A stretch of DNA of 64,000 bases, taken from contig DATKSG010000093.1 in NCBI GenBank assembly GCA_035531775.1, positions 8,201-72,200 on the forward strand. Direction: 5' to 3'. The notes beneath the pieces were generated by a model. It saw only the letters and a program-made list of their open reading frames with translations. It ran no database searches and was not told the DNA's origin. The translations under genes and the position numbers were made by a program. The DNA is from DATKSG01 sp035531775 (GTDB lineage: Bacteria; Actinomycetota; Acidimicrobiia; Acidimicrobiales; UBA8190). This document shows, piece after piece, positions 35,181 to 43,798 of this stretch (within the stretch, counting starts at the first letter, position 1; the number at the start of each line of letters is the position of its first letter).

Positions 35181-35843
35181 GTGGCTCACGCGCTCCGAGA
35201 CGACGTCTATCGCCGCCCGCTCGCCACCGCCCTACAGCGGCTGGGAGTCGGTCCGGGGTGGCGCTGCGTGGACGTGGGCGCCGGCGGTGGCGACGTGACG
35301 GTGGCCCTGGCCGAGATCGTCGGGCGCGACGGGCGCGTGTACGCGGTGGACAGCGACCCGCGTGCCCGTGACGAGGTGGCCTCGGCCGCCGCCGCCTTCA
35401 GCCAGGTCCTGGCCATCACCCAGGCCGGGGAGGACCTCGTCCTGCCCGAGCCCGTGGACCTCGCCTTCTGCCGTTTCCTGCTCATGCACGTGCTCGACCC
35501 GGCCGTGGTCCTGGCCCGCATGCGCCGGGCCGTGCGCCCCGGCGGCTTCCTGGTGGCCCAGGAGCCCATCACCTCGGCCGGCCGCATCGACGGCGTGGCC
35601 CTGTCGATGCCCGAGGCGCGCCACCCCGACGTGGGGGCCATCCTGCCGGCGCTCGTGCGCCAAGCCGGGCTCGAAATCATCGACGCCTGGGCCGAGGCCC
35701 CGGCCGGGGCCGGGCCCGGGGCGGTGTCGGCCTACCTTGGCGCGCTCACCGGGGTGGACCCCGGCGACGACCCCGTGGTGCTGCCCCCGCTGGTCACCGT
35801 GGTGGGCCGGGCCCCCGACGCCGCCGCGTCGGTGGCTGGGTAA
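35181..35843 (+). CDS. Class I SAM-dependent methyltransferase
   Basis: 220 residues. The SAM-binding motif I is CVDVGAGGGDVTVALA, motif II contains VYAVDSD, and the post-motif FCRFLLMHVLDP and RAVRPGGFLVAQEP are those of UbiE/Methyltransf_25-type enzymes. The substrate is unknown. The GTG at 35181 is 6 nt after a TAGCGT -10 box (35169-35174), so it should be leaderless. It ends 10 nt before the acyl-CoA dehydrogenase gene, which has its own -10 box overlapping this stop codon. Confidence 0.87.
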   Translation: MAHALRDDVYRRPLATALQRLGVGPGWRCVDVGAGGGDVTVALAEIVGRDGRVYAVDSDPRARDEVASAAAAFSQVLAITQAGEDLVLPEPVDLAFCRFLLMHVLDPAVVLARMRRAVRPGGFLVAQEPITSAGRIDGVALSMPEARHPDVGAILPALVRQAGLEIIDAWAEAPAGAGPGAVSAYLGALTGVDPGDDPVVLPPLVTVVGRAPDAAASVAG

Positions 35844-35853
35844 GTTGGCCCCC

Positions 35854-37488
35854 GTGAGCGACGCACCTTCAGCTTCGCCGGGCGCCATCGCATCCCTGGA
35901 CGAGGCGGCCGCCGCCCAGAAGGTGGCCGCCGCCGTGGTGCACGGCGCCGTGAGCCGACTGGCTCGGGCCGCCGACCTCGACGAGCAGCAGGTGCTGGCC
36001 TACGACGTGGCCCATGCCGCTGCCGCCGTGCGCACGGCCGAGGCCGTCATCGACTACGGGGCGCACGGGCCCGACGAGGCCCGCATCGCCTGCGCCTTCG
36101 TGGCCGACGCCCTGAGCGAGCTGGCCGGCCGAGTGGTCGGAAGAGAAGAAGCCTGGGGCACCGACGCCGGCTGGCTGGCGCCGGCGGCGAGCTTCGTCTC
36201 GACCTGGCGCCGGCCCGAGACCCTGGCCGAGTTGTGCGGGACCGAGGGACAGCGCCACTTGGACGGCGACTTCGAGTTGGTGCGAGAGACGTTCCACCGC
36301 TTCGCCGAAGAGCAGCTGCGGCCCCGGGCCGAGCACGTACACCGGGCCAACGACGACATCCCCGAGGAGGTGATCGCCGGCCTGGCCGACATGGGGGCCC
36401 TGGGCCTCTCCATCCCCGAGGAATACGGCGGCTTCGCCTCGGGCGGCGAGAGCGACTACCTGGGCATGGTGGTGGCCACCGAGGAGCTGTCGTGGGGCTC
36501 GCTCGGTGCCGGCGGGTCGCTAATCACCCGACCCGAGATCCTGAGCCGGGCTCTGGTGGCCGGGGGCACCGACGAGCAGAAGCAGCGCTGGCTGCCGGCA
36601 CTGGCCTCGGGCGAGATCATGAACGCCGTGGCCGTGACCGAGCCCGACTTCGGGTCCGACGTGGCCAACGTGGTCACCTCGGCCGCCCGGGTCGAGGGTG
36701 GGTGGCTGATCAACGGGGTGAAGACGTGGTGCACCTTCGCGGCGCGCGCCGATGTTCTCATGCTGCTGGCGCGCACCGACCCCGACCGCTCCAAGGCCCA
36801 TCGCGGCTTGTCGTTGTTCGTGGTGGAGAAAGAGCGCGGCGACGGCCACGGGTTCGTGCTGGCTCAGGACCCCGCCGCCGGCGGGCGCGATCAGCCGGCC
36901 GGGCGCATGGAGGGCCGGCCCATCGACACCATCGGATATCGGGGCATGCACTCCTATGAGATCGCCTTCGAGAACTGGTTCGTCCCCGAGGCCAATCTGG
37001 TGGGCGGCCCCGAGGGCGTGGGCCGGGGCTTCTACCTTCAGATGGCCGGGTTCGAGAACGGCCGCCTGCAGACCGCGGCGCGGGCCCTCGGAGTCATGCA
37101 AGCCGCCTACGAGGCCGCCTCCGCCTACGCCGCGGATCGCTCGGTCTTCGGGCGCCCCATCGCCCGCTACCAGCTGACCCGGGCCAAGCTGGCCCGCATG
37201 GCGGTGATCATCCAGGCCACCCGCCAGTTCTCGTACCAGGTGGCCCGGCTCATGGCCAAGGGCGAGGGCACCTTGGAGGCGTCGATGCTCAAGGCCTATG
37301 TGTGCCGCGCCGCCGAATGGGTGACACGCGAGGCCATGCAGATCCACGGCGGCATGGGATACGCCGAGGAGTTCGCCGTCAGCCGTTACTTCGTCGACGC
37401 CCGCGTCTTGTCGATCTTCGAGGGAGCCGACGAGACCTTGGCGCTCAAGGTGGTGGCCCGCCGGTTGGTGGAGCAGGCGTCGGGCTGA
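35854..37488 (+). CDS. Long acyl-CoA dehydrogenase, (2S)-methylsuccinyl-CoA dehydrogenase candidate
   Basis: 544 residues: an extra helical N-terminal region of about 130 residues, then a complete acyl-CoA dehydrogenase (IPEEYGG, the FAD-loop AVTEPDFGSDVAN, VKTWCTF, and QIHGGMGYAEEF). The catalytic Glu is in IFEGADETLALK. Ordinary acyl-CoA dehydrogenases have ~380-400 residues, while methylsuccinyl-CoA dehydrogenase of the ethylmalonyl-CoA pathway has this longer form. MaoC and CitE neighbours support that assignment, but it is an inference. GTG start, 7 nt after TAAGTT (35841-35846). Confidence 0.8.
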   Translation: MSDAPSASPGAIASLDEAAAAQKVAAAVVHGAVSRLARAADLDEQQVLAYDVAHAAAAVRTAEAVIDYGAHGPDEARIACAFVADALSELAGRVVGREEAWGTDAGWLAPAASFVSTWRRPETLAELCGTEGQRHLDGDFELVRETFHRFAEEQLRPRAEHVHRANDDIPEEVIAGLADMGALGLSIPEEYGGFASGGESDYLGMVVATEELSWGSLGAGGSLITRPEILSRALVAGGTDEQKQRWLPALASGEIMNAVAVTEPDFGSDVANVVTSAARVEGGWLINGVKTWCTFAARADVLMLLARTDPDRSKAHRGLSLFVVEKERGDGHGFVLAQDPAAGGRDQPAGRMEGRPIDTIGYRGMHSYEIAFENWFVPEANLVGGPEGVGRGFYLQMAGFENGRLQTAARALGVMQAAYEAASAYAADRSVFGRPIARYQLTRAKLARMAVIIQATRQFSYQVARLMAKGEGTLEASMLKAYVCRAAEWVTREAMQIHGGMGYAEEFAVSRYFVDARVLSIFEGADETLALKVVARRLVEQASG

Positions 37489-37514
37489 GCCACGGTGCCC
37501 GGCACCCGTGGCTC
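37487..37514. terminator. Bidirectional hairpin between convergent genes
   Basis: GAGCCACG (37487-37494) pairs with CGTGGCTC (37507-37514), extended by GTGC/GCAC with one bulged C and a CCG loop. The stem overlaps both stop codons of the convergent acyl-CoA dehydrogenase and CitE genes. No U-tract is present on either side, so it may act as a transcription block or 3'-end stabiliser in both directions. Confidence 0.6.
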
Positions 37515-38451
37515 AGCTCTGTGAACGAGTGCGTCCGGCGCGCTCGCCGCGGGTGACGAACTTGGTGGCCATCTTGCGGCTGGCCTCGTCGATCATCTCG
37601 TCGCCGAACATCACGGCCCCTTTGCGGTCGTCCTCGGTGGCCTTCTGATACGCGTCGAGGATGTCCCAGGCCCGGTCGAATTGCTCCTGCGTCGGGGAGT
37701 ACATCTCGTTCAGCACGGTGACCTGGTCGGGGGTGAGGGCCCACTTGCCGTCGTAGCCGAGCACCCGGGTGCGCTGGGCGAAGTCGCGCAGTCCGTCCAT
37801 GTCCTTCACCCGCAGATACGGCCCGTCGATGACCTGCAGGCCGTTGGCCCGGCCGGCCATGAGGATGCGGGCGAAGACGTAGTGGAAGTGGTCGCCGGGG
37901 TACTCCGGGATCTGCACGCCGCCGGTGAGCACCGGCATCTCCATGGAAGCGGCGAAGTCGGCCGGCCCGAAGATGATGGTCTCGAGCCGGGGAGAGGCGG
38001 CACAGATCTCGTCCACGTTGATGAGCCCGCGGGTGGTCTCGATCTGGGCCTCTATGCCGATGTGGCCCACCGGCAGGCCACTGCGCTTCTCCACCTGGGC
38101 CAGCAGGAGATCGAGGGCCACCACCTCGGCGGCCGACTGCACCTTGGGCAGCATCACCTCGTCGAGGCGCTCCCCGGCGTTGCCCACCACCTCGATGACG
38201 TCGCCGTAGGTCCACTCGGTGTCCCAGGCGTTGATGCGCACGCACAGCACCCGGTCGTCCCACGTCTGCTTGCGGATGGCCTCGACCACCTTGGCCCGCG
38301 CTGCGTCCTTCTCGAGGGGGGCGACGGAATCCTCCAAGTCCAAAAAGGACATGTCGGCCGGCACGGTGGGTGCCTTCTCCAGGAAGCGCTCGTTGGAGCC
38401 CGGGGTCGAGAAGCACGAGCGGCGGGGCAGGTGGCGGCTGCGTTCGGACAT
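37513..38451 (-). CDS. HpcH/HpaI aldolase/citrate-lyase (CitE) family, malyl-/methylmalyl-CoA lyase candidate
   Basis: 312 residues. CitE-type TIM barrel with RRSCFSTPGSNERFLEKA, the metal-site glutamate region DLEDSVAP, RINAWDTEW, LPKVQSAAEV and IEAQIETTRGL. In the ethylmalonyl-CoA pathway this family cleaves beta-methylmalyl-CoA and malyl-CoA; in the itaconate pathway, citramalyl-CoA. Proximity to MaoC and the long acyl-CoA dehydrogenase favours the former. The ATG at 38451 is 7 nt after a TAGCAT box (38464-38459), so it is leaderless. It is convergent with the dehydrogenase. Confidence 0.83.
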   Translation of the reverse strand: MSERSRHLPRRSCFSTPGSNERFLEKAPTVPADMSFLDLEDSVAPLEKDAARAKVVEAIRKQTWDDRVLCVRINAWDTEWTYGDVIEVVGNAGERLDEVMLPKVQSAAEVVALDLLLAQVEKRSGLPVGHIGIEAQIETTRGLINVDEICAASPRLETIIFGPADFAASMEMPVLTGGVQIPEYPGDHFHYVFARILMAGRANGLQVIDGPYLRVKDMDGLRDFAQRTRVLGYDGKWALTPDQVTVLNEMYSPTQEQFDRAWDILDAYQKATEDDRKGAVMFGDEMIDEASRKMATKFVTRGERAGRTRSQS

Positions 38452-38510
38452 GGCGCCGATGCTACCGGCGACAGCGGGCGCCGCTCCAGGTGAGGCCGGG
38501 TGAGGCCGGC

Positions 38511-39737
38511 TCAGGCGCCCAGGTCGGCGGGCGTCAACTGCTCGGTGAGGAGGCGGGCGAAGGCCTCGGGACGACCGGCCACGAACCGGCGGCACAGGCG
38601 CAGCCCTTCGATGTAGCAGAACACATACGCCCGCCACGTCGGGTGGAGGAGGAACTCCACCGCCTTGGCTGCCCGCTGGCGCGACATGATGCCCCAGCGC
38701 GCTACGTCGTCGATTACTCGGTCGGGACCTACGCCCTCGGCGTGCAGCGCCAGCGCCGCGTTTCCACGCACGGCGGCGAGGGCTTCGCTGGCCTCGGCCA
38801 CGGCCGCCACCACCTCGGCGTCGTAGCGGATGCCCAGCGGCCGCAGGTGCTCGGCCACCAGCGCCTCGGGGCGCTCGCCCATCACCACTTCGAGGCCCAG
38901 GTCGGCCAGGCCCTCGGCCAGCAGGGCGCTGGGAGTGCCCACCAGGAAGATCGACTCCTCCAGATAGTGCCGGCGCCGCACCAGGCCCACTTCCTTGCGC
39001 GAGTGCTCGGTGTGGTGCCCCGGGTAGGCCTCGTGGGCCACCAGGTGGGCCAGCGACGTGGACAGCACCGGCAAGTCCGTGTTGATGTCCACCCGAGAGC
39101 GCAGGTCGCCGAGATACGTGTTGAACCCCGACCACGGTCGCCCGGTCACGAGCTCGAAGTCCACGCGCTCGCCGTCGGGCAGCCCGAAGAGGCGGTCGGT
39201 GCGCTGGCGCAGGTCCGAGGCCAGTGAGGCGATGGCCGCCGGCAGCGTCTCGGGAGCCACGGCGTGCGACTCGCGCCATGAGATGAGCCGCTCGGGCAGC
39301 GGCCCGCTGCCGGGCAGCGCCTCGGCCAGGCGCTCATGGGCGGCGCGCAATTCATCCTCGGGCACCGCTCTCGGCCGCACCCCGTAGCACTGCTCGACTT
39401 CGTCCTCGTAGGCGATCTCCTCGCCGGCCAGCTTGCGGGCCGTGGTGAGCAGGCCGACCATCTGGGCGCGCAGGAAGGCCCTGCGTCCGGGCTCGGCGCC
39501 CGACGTGGAGGAGGTGGGCTCGGAAAGCGCCGCCCCGCCGTCGAGGTCGGCGATTAGGGCCCGGGCCTTCGTCACGAGGGCGATGGCGGGCCAGATGGGC
39601 TCGTCTCTCACCCGGGCGGCCAGCGCCGGCGGTCCGTAGTAGGCGTCTACCAGCCCGTCTACGTGGCGACCGAGGGCCAGGCCCAGCTCCAGATATCCCC
39701 CGACCACGCCGCCGGGGTCGGTGCCGTCGGTGCTCAC
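38511..39737 (-). CDS. DUF885-family metallopeptidase-like protein
   Basis: 408 residues, predicted cytoplasmic and mostly helical. It has HEAYPGHHTEH, the HExxxGHH signature of the DUF885 family, and a downstream EGLADLGLE that supplies the third metal ligand in related peptidases. It starts with GTG at 39737, overlapping the stop of the dienelactone hydrolase gene (GTGA), so it is translationally coupled to it. Substrates of this family are poorly known. No signal peptide is seen. Confidence 0.78.
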   Translation of the reverse strand: MSTDGTDPGGVVGGYLELGLALGRHVDGLVDAYYGPPALAARVRDEPIWPAIALVTKARALIADLDGGAALSEPTSSTSGAEPGRRAFLRAQMVGLLTTARKLAGEEIAYEDEVEQCYGVRPRAVPEDELRAAHERLAEALPGSGPLPERLISWRESHAVAPETLPAAIASLASDLRQRTDRLFGLPDGERVDFELVTGRPWSGFNTYLGDLRSRVDINTDLPVLSTSLAHLVAHEAYPGHHTEHSRKEVGLVRRRHYLEESIFLVGTPSALLAEGLADLGLEVVMGERPEALVAEHLRPLGIRYDAEVVAAVAEASEALAAVRGNAALALHAEGVGPDRVIDDVARWGIMSRQRAAKAVEFLLHPTWRAYVFCYIEGLRLCRRFVAGRPEAFARLLTEQLTPADLGA

Positions 39738-40420
39738 CGAAGCTGCGCGTGCAGGAAGTCCACCGTCCGGCGCCACGACGTACCGGCCGCCGCCGCGTCG
39801 TAGACCTCGGGGCGGGTGTCGTTGAAGAAGGCGTGGGACACCCCCTCGTACACGTGGAGCTCCATCTCCTTGCCGAGGCCCTCCAAGGTGGCTTTGAGCT
39901 CGGCGGCCGCCGCCGGCGTGAAGAAGTCGTCGTCGGCGGCCACATGGGCCAGCACCGGCGCGGCCAGCGCCGAGTAGTCGGGCTGGGCTTCGGGCCAGGG
40001 GATGACCCCGTAGAAGGCCACGCAGGCGGTGACGGCGTCGGGGCGCTGGCAGGCGAGCACCAACGCCAGGCCGCCCCCCATGCAGAACCCGACCACTCCC
40101 ACGCCGCTCCCGCTGGCCCGGCTGCGCACTTCGTCGACGGCCCCCGACAGGTCCTTGCCGGCTCGGTCGAGCTGCAGCGCCATCATCTGCTTGCCCGCTT
40201 CGTCGGGCTCCGAGGGCGGCACCTTGGTGCCGTGGTACAGGTCGGGGGCCAGGGCCACGAAGCCCTCGGAGGCGAAGCGGTCGACCACATCGGTGATGTG
40301 GGGGACGAGGCCCCACCACTCCTGTATGACCACCAGCCCCGGCCCGCCACCGGTGGCCGGCGTGGCCAGGTACCCGCCCCCGGTCGAGCCGTTGCTCGGG
40401 AACTCGATCATCTCCCCCAT
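39734..40420 (-). CDS. Dienelactone hydrolase family protein
   Basis: 228-residue alpha/beta hydrolase. The Cys nucleophile is in GFCMGGGLAL, the acid in AADDDFFTPAAA and the His in GVSHAFFND. LVVIQEWWGLVPHITDV is the usual N-terminal feature. In aromatic degradation such enzymes open dienelactones, but many homologues act on other esters and no other aromatic-degradation gene is adjacent. The ATG at 40420 with AAAGG upstream is preferred over longer frames. It is the first gene of a pair with DUF885. Confidence 0.86.
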   Translation of the reverse strand: MGEMIEFPSNGSTGGGYLATPATGGGPGLVVIQEWWGLVPHITDVVDRFASEGFVALAPDLYHGTKVPPSEPDEAGKQMMALQLDRAGKDLSGAVDEVRSRASGSGVGVVGFCMGGGLALVLACQRPDAVTACVAFYGVIPWPEAQPDYSALAAPVLAHVAADDDFFTPAAAAELKATLEGLGKEMELHVYEGVSHAFFNDTRPEVYDAAAAGTSWRRTVDFLHAQLR

Positions 40421-40463
40421 GGCCAGCACCTTTCTGTTCGTTTTCTCATCAGTACCTGTCGTG

Positions 40464-41102
40464 TCACCAGCGCCCCGTGAGCTCGGGCGGCTCGGGGCAG
40501 CCCGACGAGGCCAGCGCCTCGGCCAGGGGCCGGACCCCCGACGGTCCCGCCACCCGGGTGACACCGGACAGGTCCGACACCGTGACCGACCGAGGCAAGC
40601 GGTCGGCCAGGGCCTCCCACAGCCGGGCCGGAAGCACCCGCCCGGTACCGGCCTCCACCCAAACGTCGGTGCCGGCCGCGCTGGCCGCCTCGAGCAGGCC
40701 GACCAAGTCTCCGTCGACCACCATGCCCGTGGGGCCCATGGCCTGGGTCTCGATCAGGACGATGTCGGCCGCTGTCACCTCGGCCACCCCACCGTGGCGT
40801 ACCACCCGGGCGCCACGGGCGAGCGCCTTTTCGAGCAGCTCGTCGGTAGGGTCGTCATCGAGTTCGTCGGCACAGCGCTCGGCCGCCGACACCAGGTCGC
40901 CGGCGTCGAGCATGCGGGCGGCCACCCACCAAAGCGGTCCGCAGGCCGGGTTGCGCTCGAGGAGGCGGCGACACGCCGGCAACACGGCGGCCGGCTCGTG
41001 CTGGGCCAGGTCGGCCAGAGCCCAGGCGGCTTCGGCGCCGAGGTCCGAGGGCCCGGCCCATCCCGAGCGGGCCACGTAGCGCAGGCGCTCGATGGGGTGC
41101 AC
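40464..41102 (-). CDS. Conserved hypothetical protein, possible eIF2B/isomerase-like fold
   Basis: 212 residues from GTG at 41102, 2 nt after the SDR stop; a longer frame from 41138 would overlap the SDR by 34 nt. It begins HPIERLRYVARSGWAGP and has a helical first half (AAWALADLAQHEPAAVLPACRRLLERNP). The second half has ADIVLIETQAMGPTGMVVDGDLVGLLEAA, which loosely recalls the phosphate-binding part of eIF2B-like isomerases. This resemblance is weak. It is probably cotranscribed with the SDR. The function is unknown. Confidence 0.6.
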   Translation of the reverse strand: MHPIERLRYVARSGWAGPSDLGAEAAWALADLAQHEPAAVLPACRRLLERNPACGPLWWVAARMLDAGDLVSAAERCADELDDDPTDELLEKALARGARVVRHGGVAEVTAADIVLIETQAMGPTGMVVDGDLVGLLEAASAAGTDVWVEAGTGRVLPARLWEALADRLPRSVTVSDLSGVTRVAGPSGVRPLAEALASSGCPEPPELTGRW

Positions 41103-41104
41103 CT

Positions 41105-41908
41105 TCAGGAGGGCGGGGGCGAAGGGGCCGACAACCACCCGGGGGGGACCTTCCCCTTCACCGAGTCGAGCCGGGGGCCGGGCGGGCGTCCGAAGCGGTA
41201 GGCCGTGGGCTCCCAGCCGAGCTGCACGAAAACCGCTTGCCCGGTCGCTTCCCCACCCACGCAGTGCAACACGGCGTCGGCCACGGCGTCGGGGTCGATG
41301 AGGGGGAAGCCCGAGCCGGCCAGGGCGTCGCGTATCTCGCCGTCGATGAGCGGAGTGTCCACCAGGCTGGGGCAGACGGCGTTCACGGTGATATTGAGCT
41401 CCGACAGCCTGGGGGCCAGGGCTCGCACGAACCCGACCACGGCGTGCTTGGTCAAGGTGTACACGGGATCGCCGGGGAAGGCGATCAGCCCGGCCAGCGA
41501 GGCGGTGGCCACGATGGCGCCGCCACCGCGGGCCGCCATCTCGGGCACCACGGCGCGCGTGCCGAACACCACGCCGTCCACGTTCACCCCCATGATGTGG
41601 CGGTACTGCTCGTCGTCGAGGGCGGTGACGTCCTGCTCGCCGGTGGTGACGCCGGCGTTAAGGAAGGCCACGTCGATGCCGCCGAGCTCCTTGGCCCCGG
41701 CCACGATGGCCTCCCAGTGGTCCACCCGGCTCACGTCGGCGTGCACAGCACGACCGCCGAGCTCCTTGGCCACCCGCTCGGCTCCGGCTTTGTCGATGTC
41801 CACGGCCACCACCAGGGCCCCCAAGCCGGCCAGCCGTCGGGCACTGGCCAGCCCGATGCCCGACGCCGCGCCGGTGACGACGGCCACCTTGCCCTGCAGC
41901 GAGTCCAT
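41105..41908 (-). CDS. Short-chain dehydrogenase/reductase (SDR)
   Basis: 267 residues. Cofactor motif VTGAASGIGLASA (about residues 10-22) with DID after strand 2 suggests NAD(H). NAG is in FLNAGVTTGE, the catalytic Ser in VATASLAGLIAF and YxxxK in YTLTKHAV. The C-terminal tail is longer than usual and proline-rich. The substrate is unknown. Its ATG at 41908 follows a GGGAG Shine-Dalgarno, so it appears leadered. It is divergent from the lgt-like gene. Confidence 0.87.
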   Translation of the reverse strand: MDSLQGKVAVVTGAASGIGLASARRLAGLGALVVAVDIDKAGAERVAKELGGRAVHADVSRVDHWEAIVAGAKELGGIDVAFLNAGVTTGEQDVTALDDEQYRHIMGVNVDGVVFGTRAVVPEMAARGGGAIVATASLAGLIAFPGDPVYTLTKHAVVGFVRALAPRLSELNITVNAVCPSLVDTPLIDGEIRDALAGSGFPLIDPDAVADAVLHCVGGEATGQAVFVQLGWEPTAYRFGRPPGPRLDSVKGKVPPGWLSAPSPPPS

Positions 41909-42058
41909 GACATGCTCCCGTCGGGCCCGCCAACGGGGCCGTGTTGTCGGCACGCTACCGCCGAGGGCCGGCCCGAGCGAGGTCGCCACCGCCCGGGCCG
42001 GCGATACGCTGGGGACAGCGGCACCGTTCGGGCGCCGTCGGCCGGCGAGGACCCCTTT

Positions 42059-42922
42059 GTGAAGCCCATTCCCGTCTTGTTCCACCTCGGGCCGCTCGTG
42101 GTCCACACCTACGGGATCGGGCTGGCCATCACCTTCTGGTTGGCCTACCGCTACTTCGAGCGCCGCCTGCTGCAGCGGGGGTACCGCACCGAATGGGTCA
42201 CAGGGATGTTCCTGTGGGTGGTATTGGCCTCGGTGGTCGGGGCCCGGGCGCTGCACGTGCTGTCCAACTGGTCGTACTACTCGGGCCACGCCGGGGAGAT
42301 CCTGTCGGTGTGGCACGGTGGCCTCTCCTCCTTCGGGGGCCTGCTGTTCGGGATCCCTACCGGGCTGCTCATCGCCCGACGGCGCTGTCGGGAGCTCGCC
42401 GTAGTCGATGCCCTCGACATCGTGGCGCCTGTCCTCATGGCCGCTTGGGGCGTGGGGCGCCTGCTCGGGCCGCAGCTCATGGTGGCCGGCGGCGGGGCCC
42501 GTACCACCGCCTGGTACGGGATGTACTACGCCGGCGAGCAGGGACGTCGGGTGCCTGTCCCCATCATCCAGGCCCTCGACAGCTTCGCCATCTTCGCCGC
42601 TCTGCTGCTACTCGAGCGCTACGTCCGAGCACGGCCCCGGGGGTTCGTGGTGGCGGCGGCCGCTGCGTTGTGGGGGCTGGCCCGGTTCGTCGAGGAGCAC
42701 TTCTGGCTGGGAGCCCACGCCCAGGTCGGCTCCACCCAGAGCGAGAGCGGCATCGGGCCCGTGCTGGTGCAAAGCGCCGGGCTCGTCCTGTTCGCCGCCG
42801 GCGTGGTGTGCATGGCCGTGCTGTGGCAGCGACGGTCCAAGGCACAGTCCGAGGGCGAGAACGCCACAGACGAAGAGGACGGCGGCGACGGCGAGGGCAG
42901 CGAGCTGGCCCTGCGCTCCTGA
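42059..42922 (+). CDS. Prolipoprotein diacylglyceryl transferase homologue with degenerate signature
   Basis: 287-residue membrane protein of the Lgt family, about seven hydrophobic segments, with LGPLVVHTYGIGLAITFWLAYR, WHGGLSSFGGLLFG and a C-terminal RFVEEHFWLG that carries the conserved Arg/Glu pair. The family signature after GR, which should read G-N-F-x-N-x-E, is here GRLLGPQLMVAGGG: Asn and Glu are gone. The second His in HGGLSxHGG is Phe. It may be a paralogue with altered function. GTG at 42059 follows a GAGG, and TACGCT lies at 42005-42010. Confidence 0.75.
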   Translation: MKPIPVLFHLGPLVVHTYGIGLAITFWLAYRYFERRLLQRGYRTEWVTGMFLWVVLASVVGARALHVLSNWSYYSGHAGEILSVWHGGLSSFGGLLFGIPTGLLIARRRCRELAVVDALDIVAPVLMAAWGVGRLLGPQLMVAGGGARTTAWYGMYYAGEQGRRVPVPIIQALDSFAIFAALLLLERYVRARPRGFVVAAAAALWGLARFVEEHFWLGAHAQVGSTQSESGIGPVLVQSAGLVLFAAGVVCMAVLWQRRSKAQSEGENATDEEDGGDGEGSELALRS

Positions 42923-42938
42923 ATACGGCGCTCGTGAG

Positions 42939-43757
42939 TCAGGCCGGGCGGCTCGACGGGCGTCCGGGCCCGGGGGGGCCGGCGAAAGCCTGGGCCACGG
43001 CCATCCACTGGCGGGCCGTGGGGCCGTCCACCACCAGGCTGGTGTCGAGCAGGTGCCGGCGCTGGGTCACCACCAAGCAGAAGTCGAGCGCCGTGCCGCT
43101 CACCACGTCATCGCCGGCGTCGGCGTCCTCGTCCCACGTCCAGTCGGTGCCGCCGGGCGCGGTTAGCGCCACCCGCACCGGCGTGGTCGGTGGAGTCATG
43201 CCCCGCACCAGGTATGAGAAGGGGCGGGCCCGGACCCCGAGGTGGGCCACATGCACGAGCCGGTCGGTGGCGCGACGATTGACACCCAGGGCGTCGGCCA
43301 CGTCCTGCCCGTGAGCCCAGGTCTCCATGAGCCGGGCCGACACGAACGACAGCGCACCCATGGGCGGCCCGTACCAGGGCAGACGCGAGGACGCCGTGAG
43401 CGACTCCGTACTCCGCACCATGTCGGCCCGGGCCCGGCGCCACCAGGCCAGCACCTCGTCACCGGCCATGGCTCTCCCCCGGGCCAGATGCTCGGCCATG
43501 GGATCGCCGCCCTGCCCCACAGCGGCCATGGCCGCCTCGGCCTCGGTGGCGAAGCGACCGGGGTCGATGGCCGCCACGGAGGCCTGCTCGTCGAAGAAGG
43601 CCAGGTGGCTCACCTGGTCGCGCACGGCCCAGCCGGCGGCGGGCGTGGGCAAGTCCCACTGGGACGCCGCCAGCGGGGCCACCAGGGCGTCGAGCGCCTG
43701 ATGCTCGGCCACCAGGTCGGCCACCAGGCTCGGCAATGTCACCTCGGGCAGCCCCAC
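42939..43757 (-). CDS. TIGR03084-type protein with DinB/mycothiol-dependent (MDMPI) metal-binding domain
   Basis: 272 residues. The N-terminal helical bundle LVAEHQALDALVAPLAASQWDLPTPAAGW, with HLAFFDEQA and METWAHGQDVADALG, matches the mycothiol-dependent maleylpyruvate isomerase N-terminal domain, whose His/Glu/His bind metal. The C-terminal half is beta-rich as in TIGR03084 proteins. The substrate is unknown. Start: GTG 43757 lies 7 nt after a TAACGT -10 box; a GTG at 43766 inside that box's downstream flank is less likely. It is convergent with lgt. Confidence 0.78.
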   Translation of the reverse strand: MGLPEVTLPSLVADLVAEHQALDALVAPLAASQWDLPTPAAGWAVRDQVSHLAFFDEQASVAAIDPGRFATEAEAAMAAVGQGGDPMAEHLARGRAMAGDEVLAWWRRARADMVRSTESLTASSRLPWYGPPMGALSFVSARLMETWAHGQDVADALGVNRRATDRLVHVAHLGVRARPFSYLVRGMTPPTTPVRVALTAPGGTDWTWDEDADAGDDVVSGTALDFCLVVTQRRHLLDTSLVVDGPTARQWMAVAQAFAGPPGPGRPSSRPA

Positions 43758-43798
43758 GCCGAGCACGTTAGCCAGCGGCTGTTACCGGCCTCAATCGC

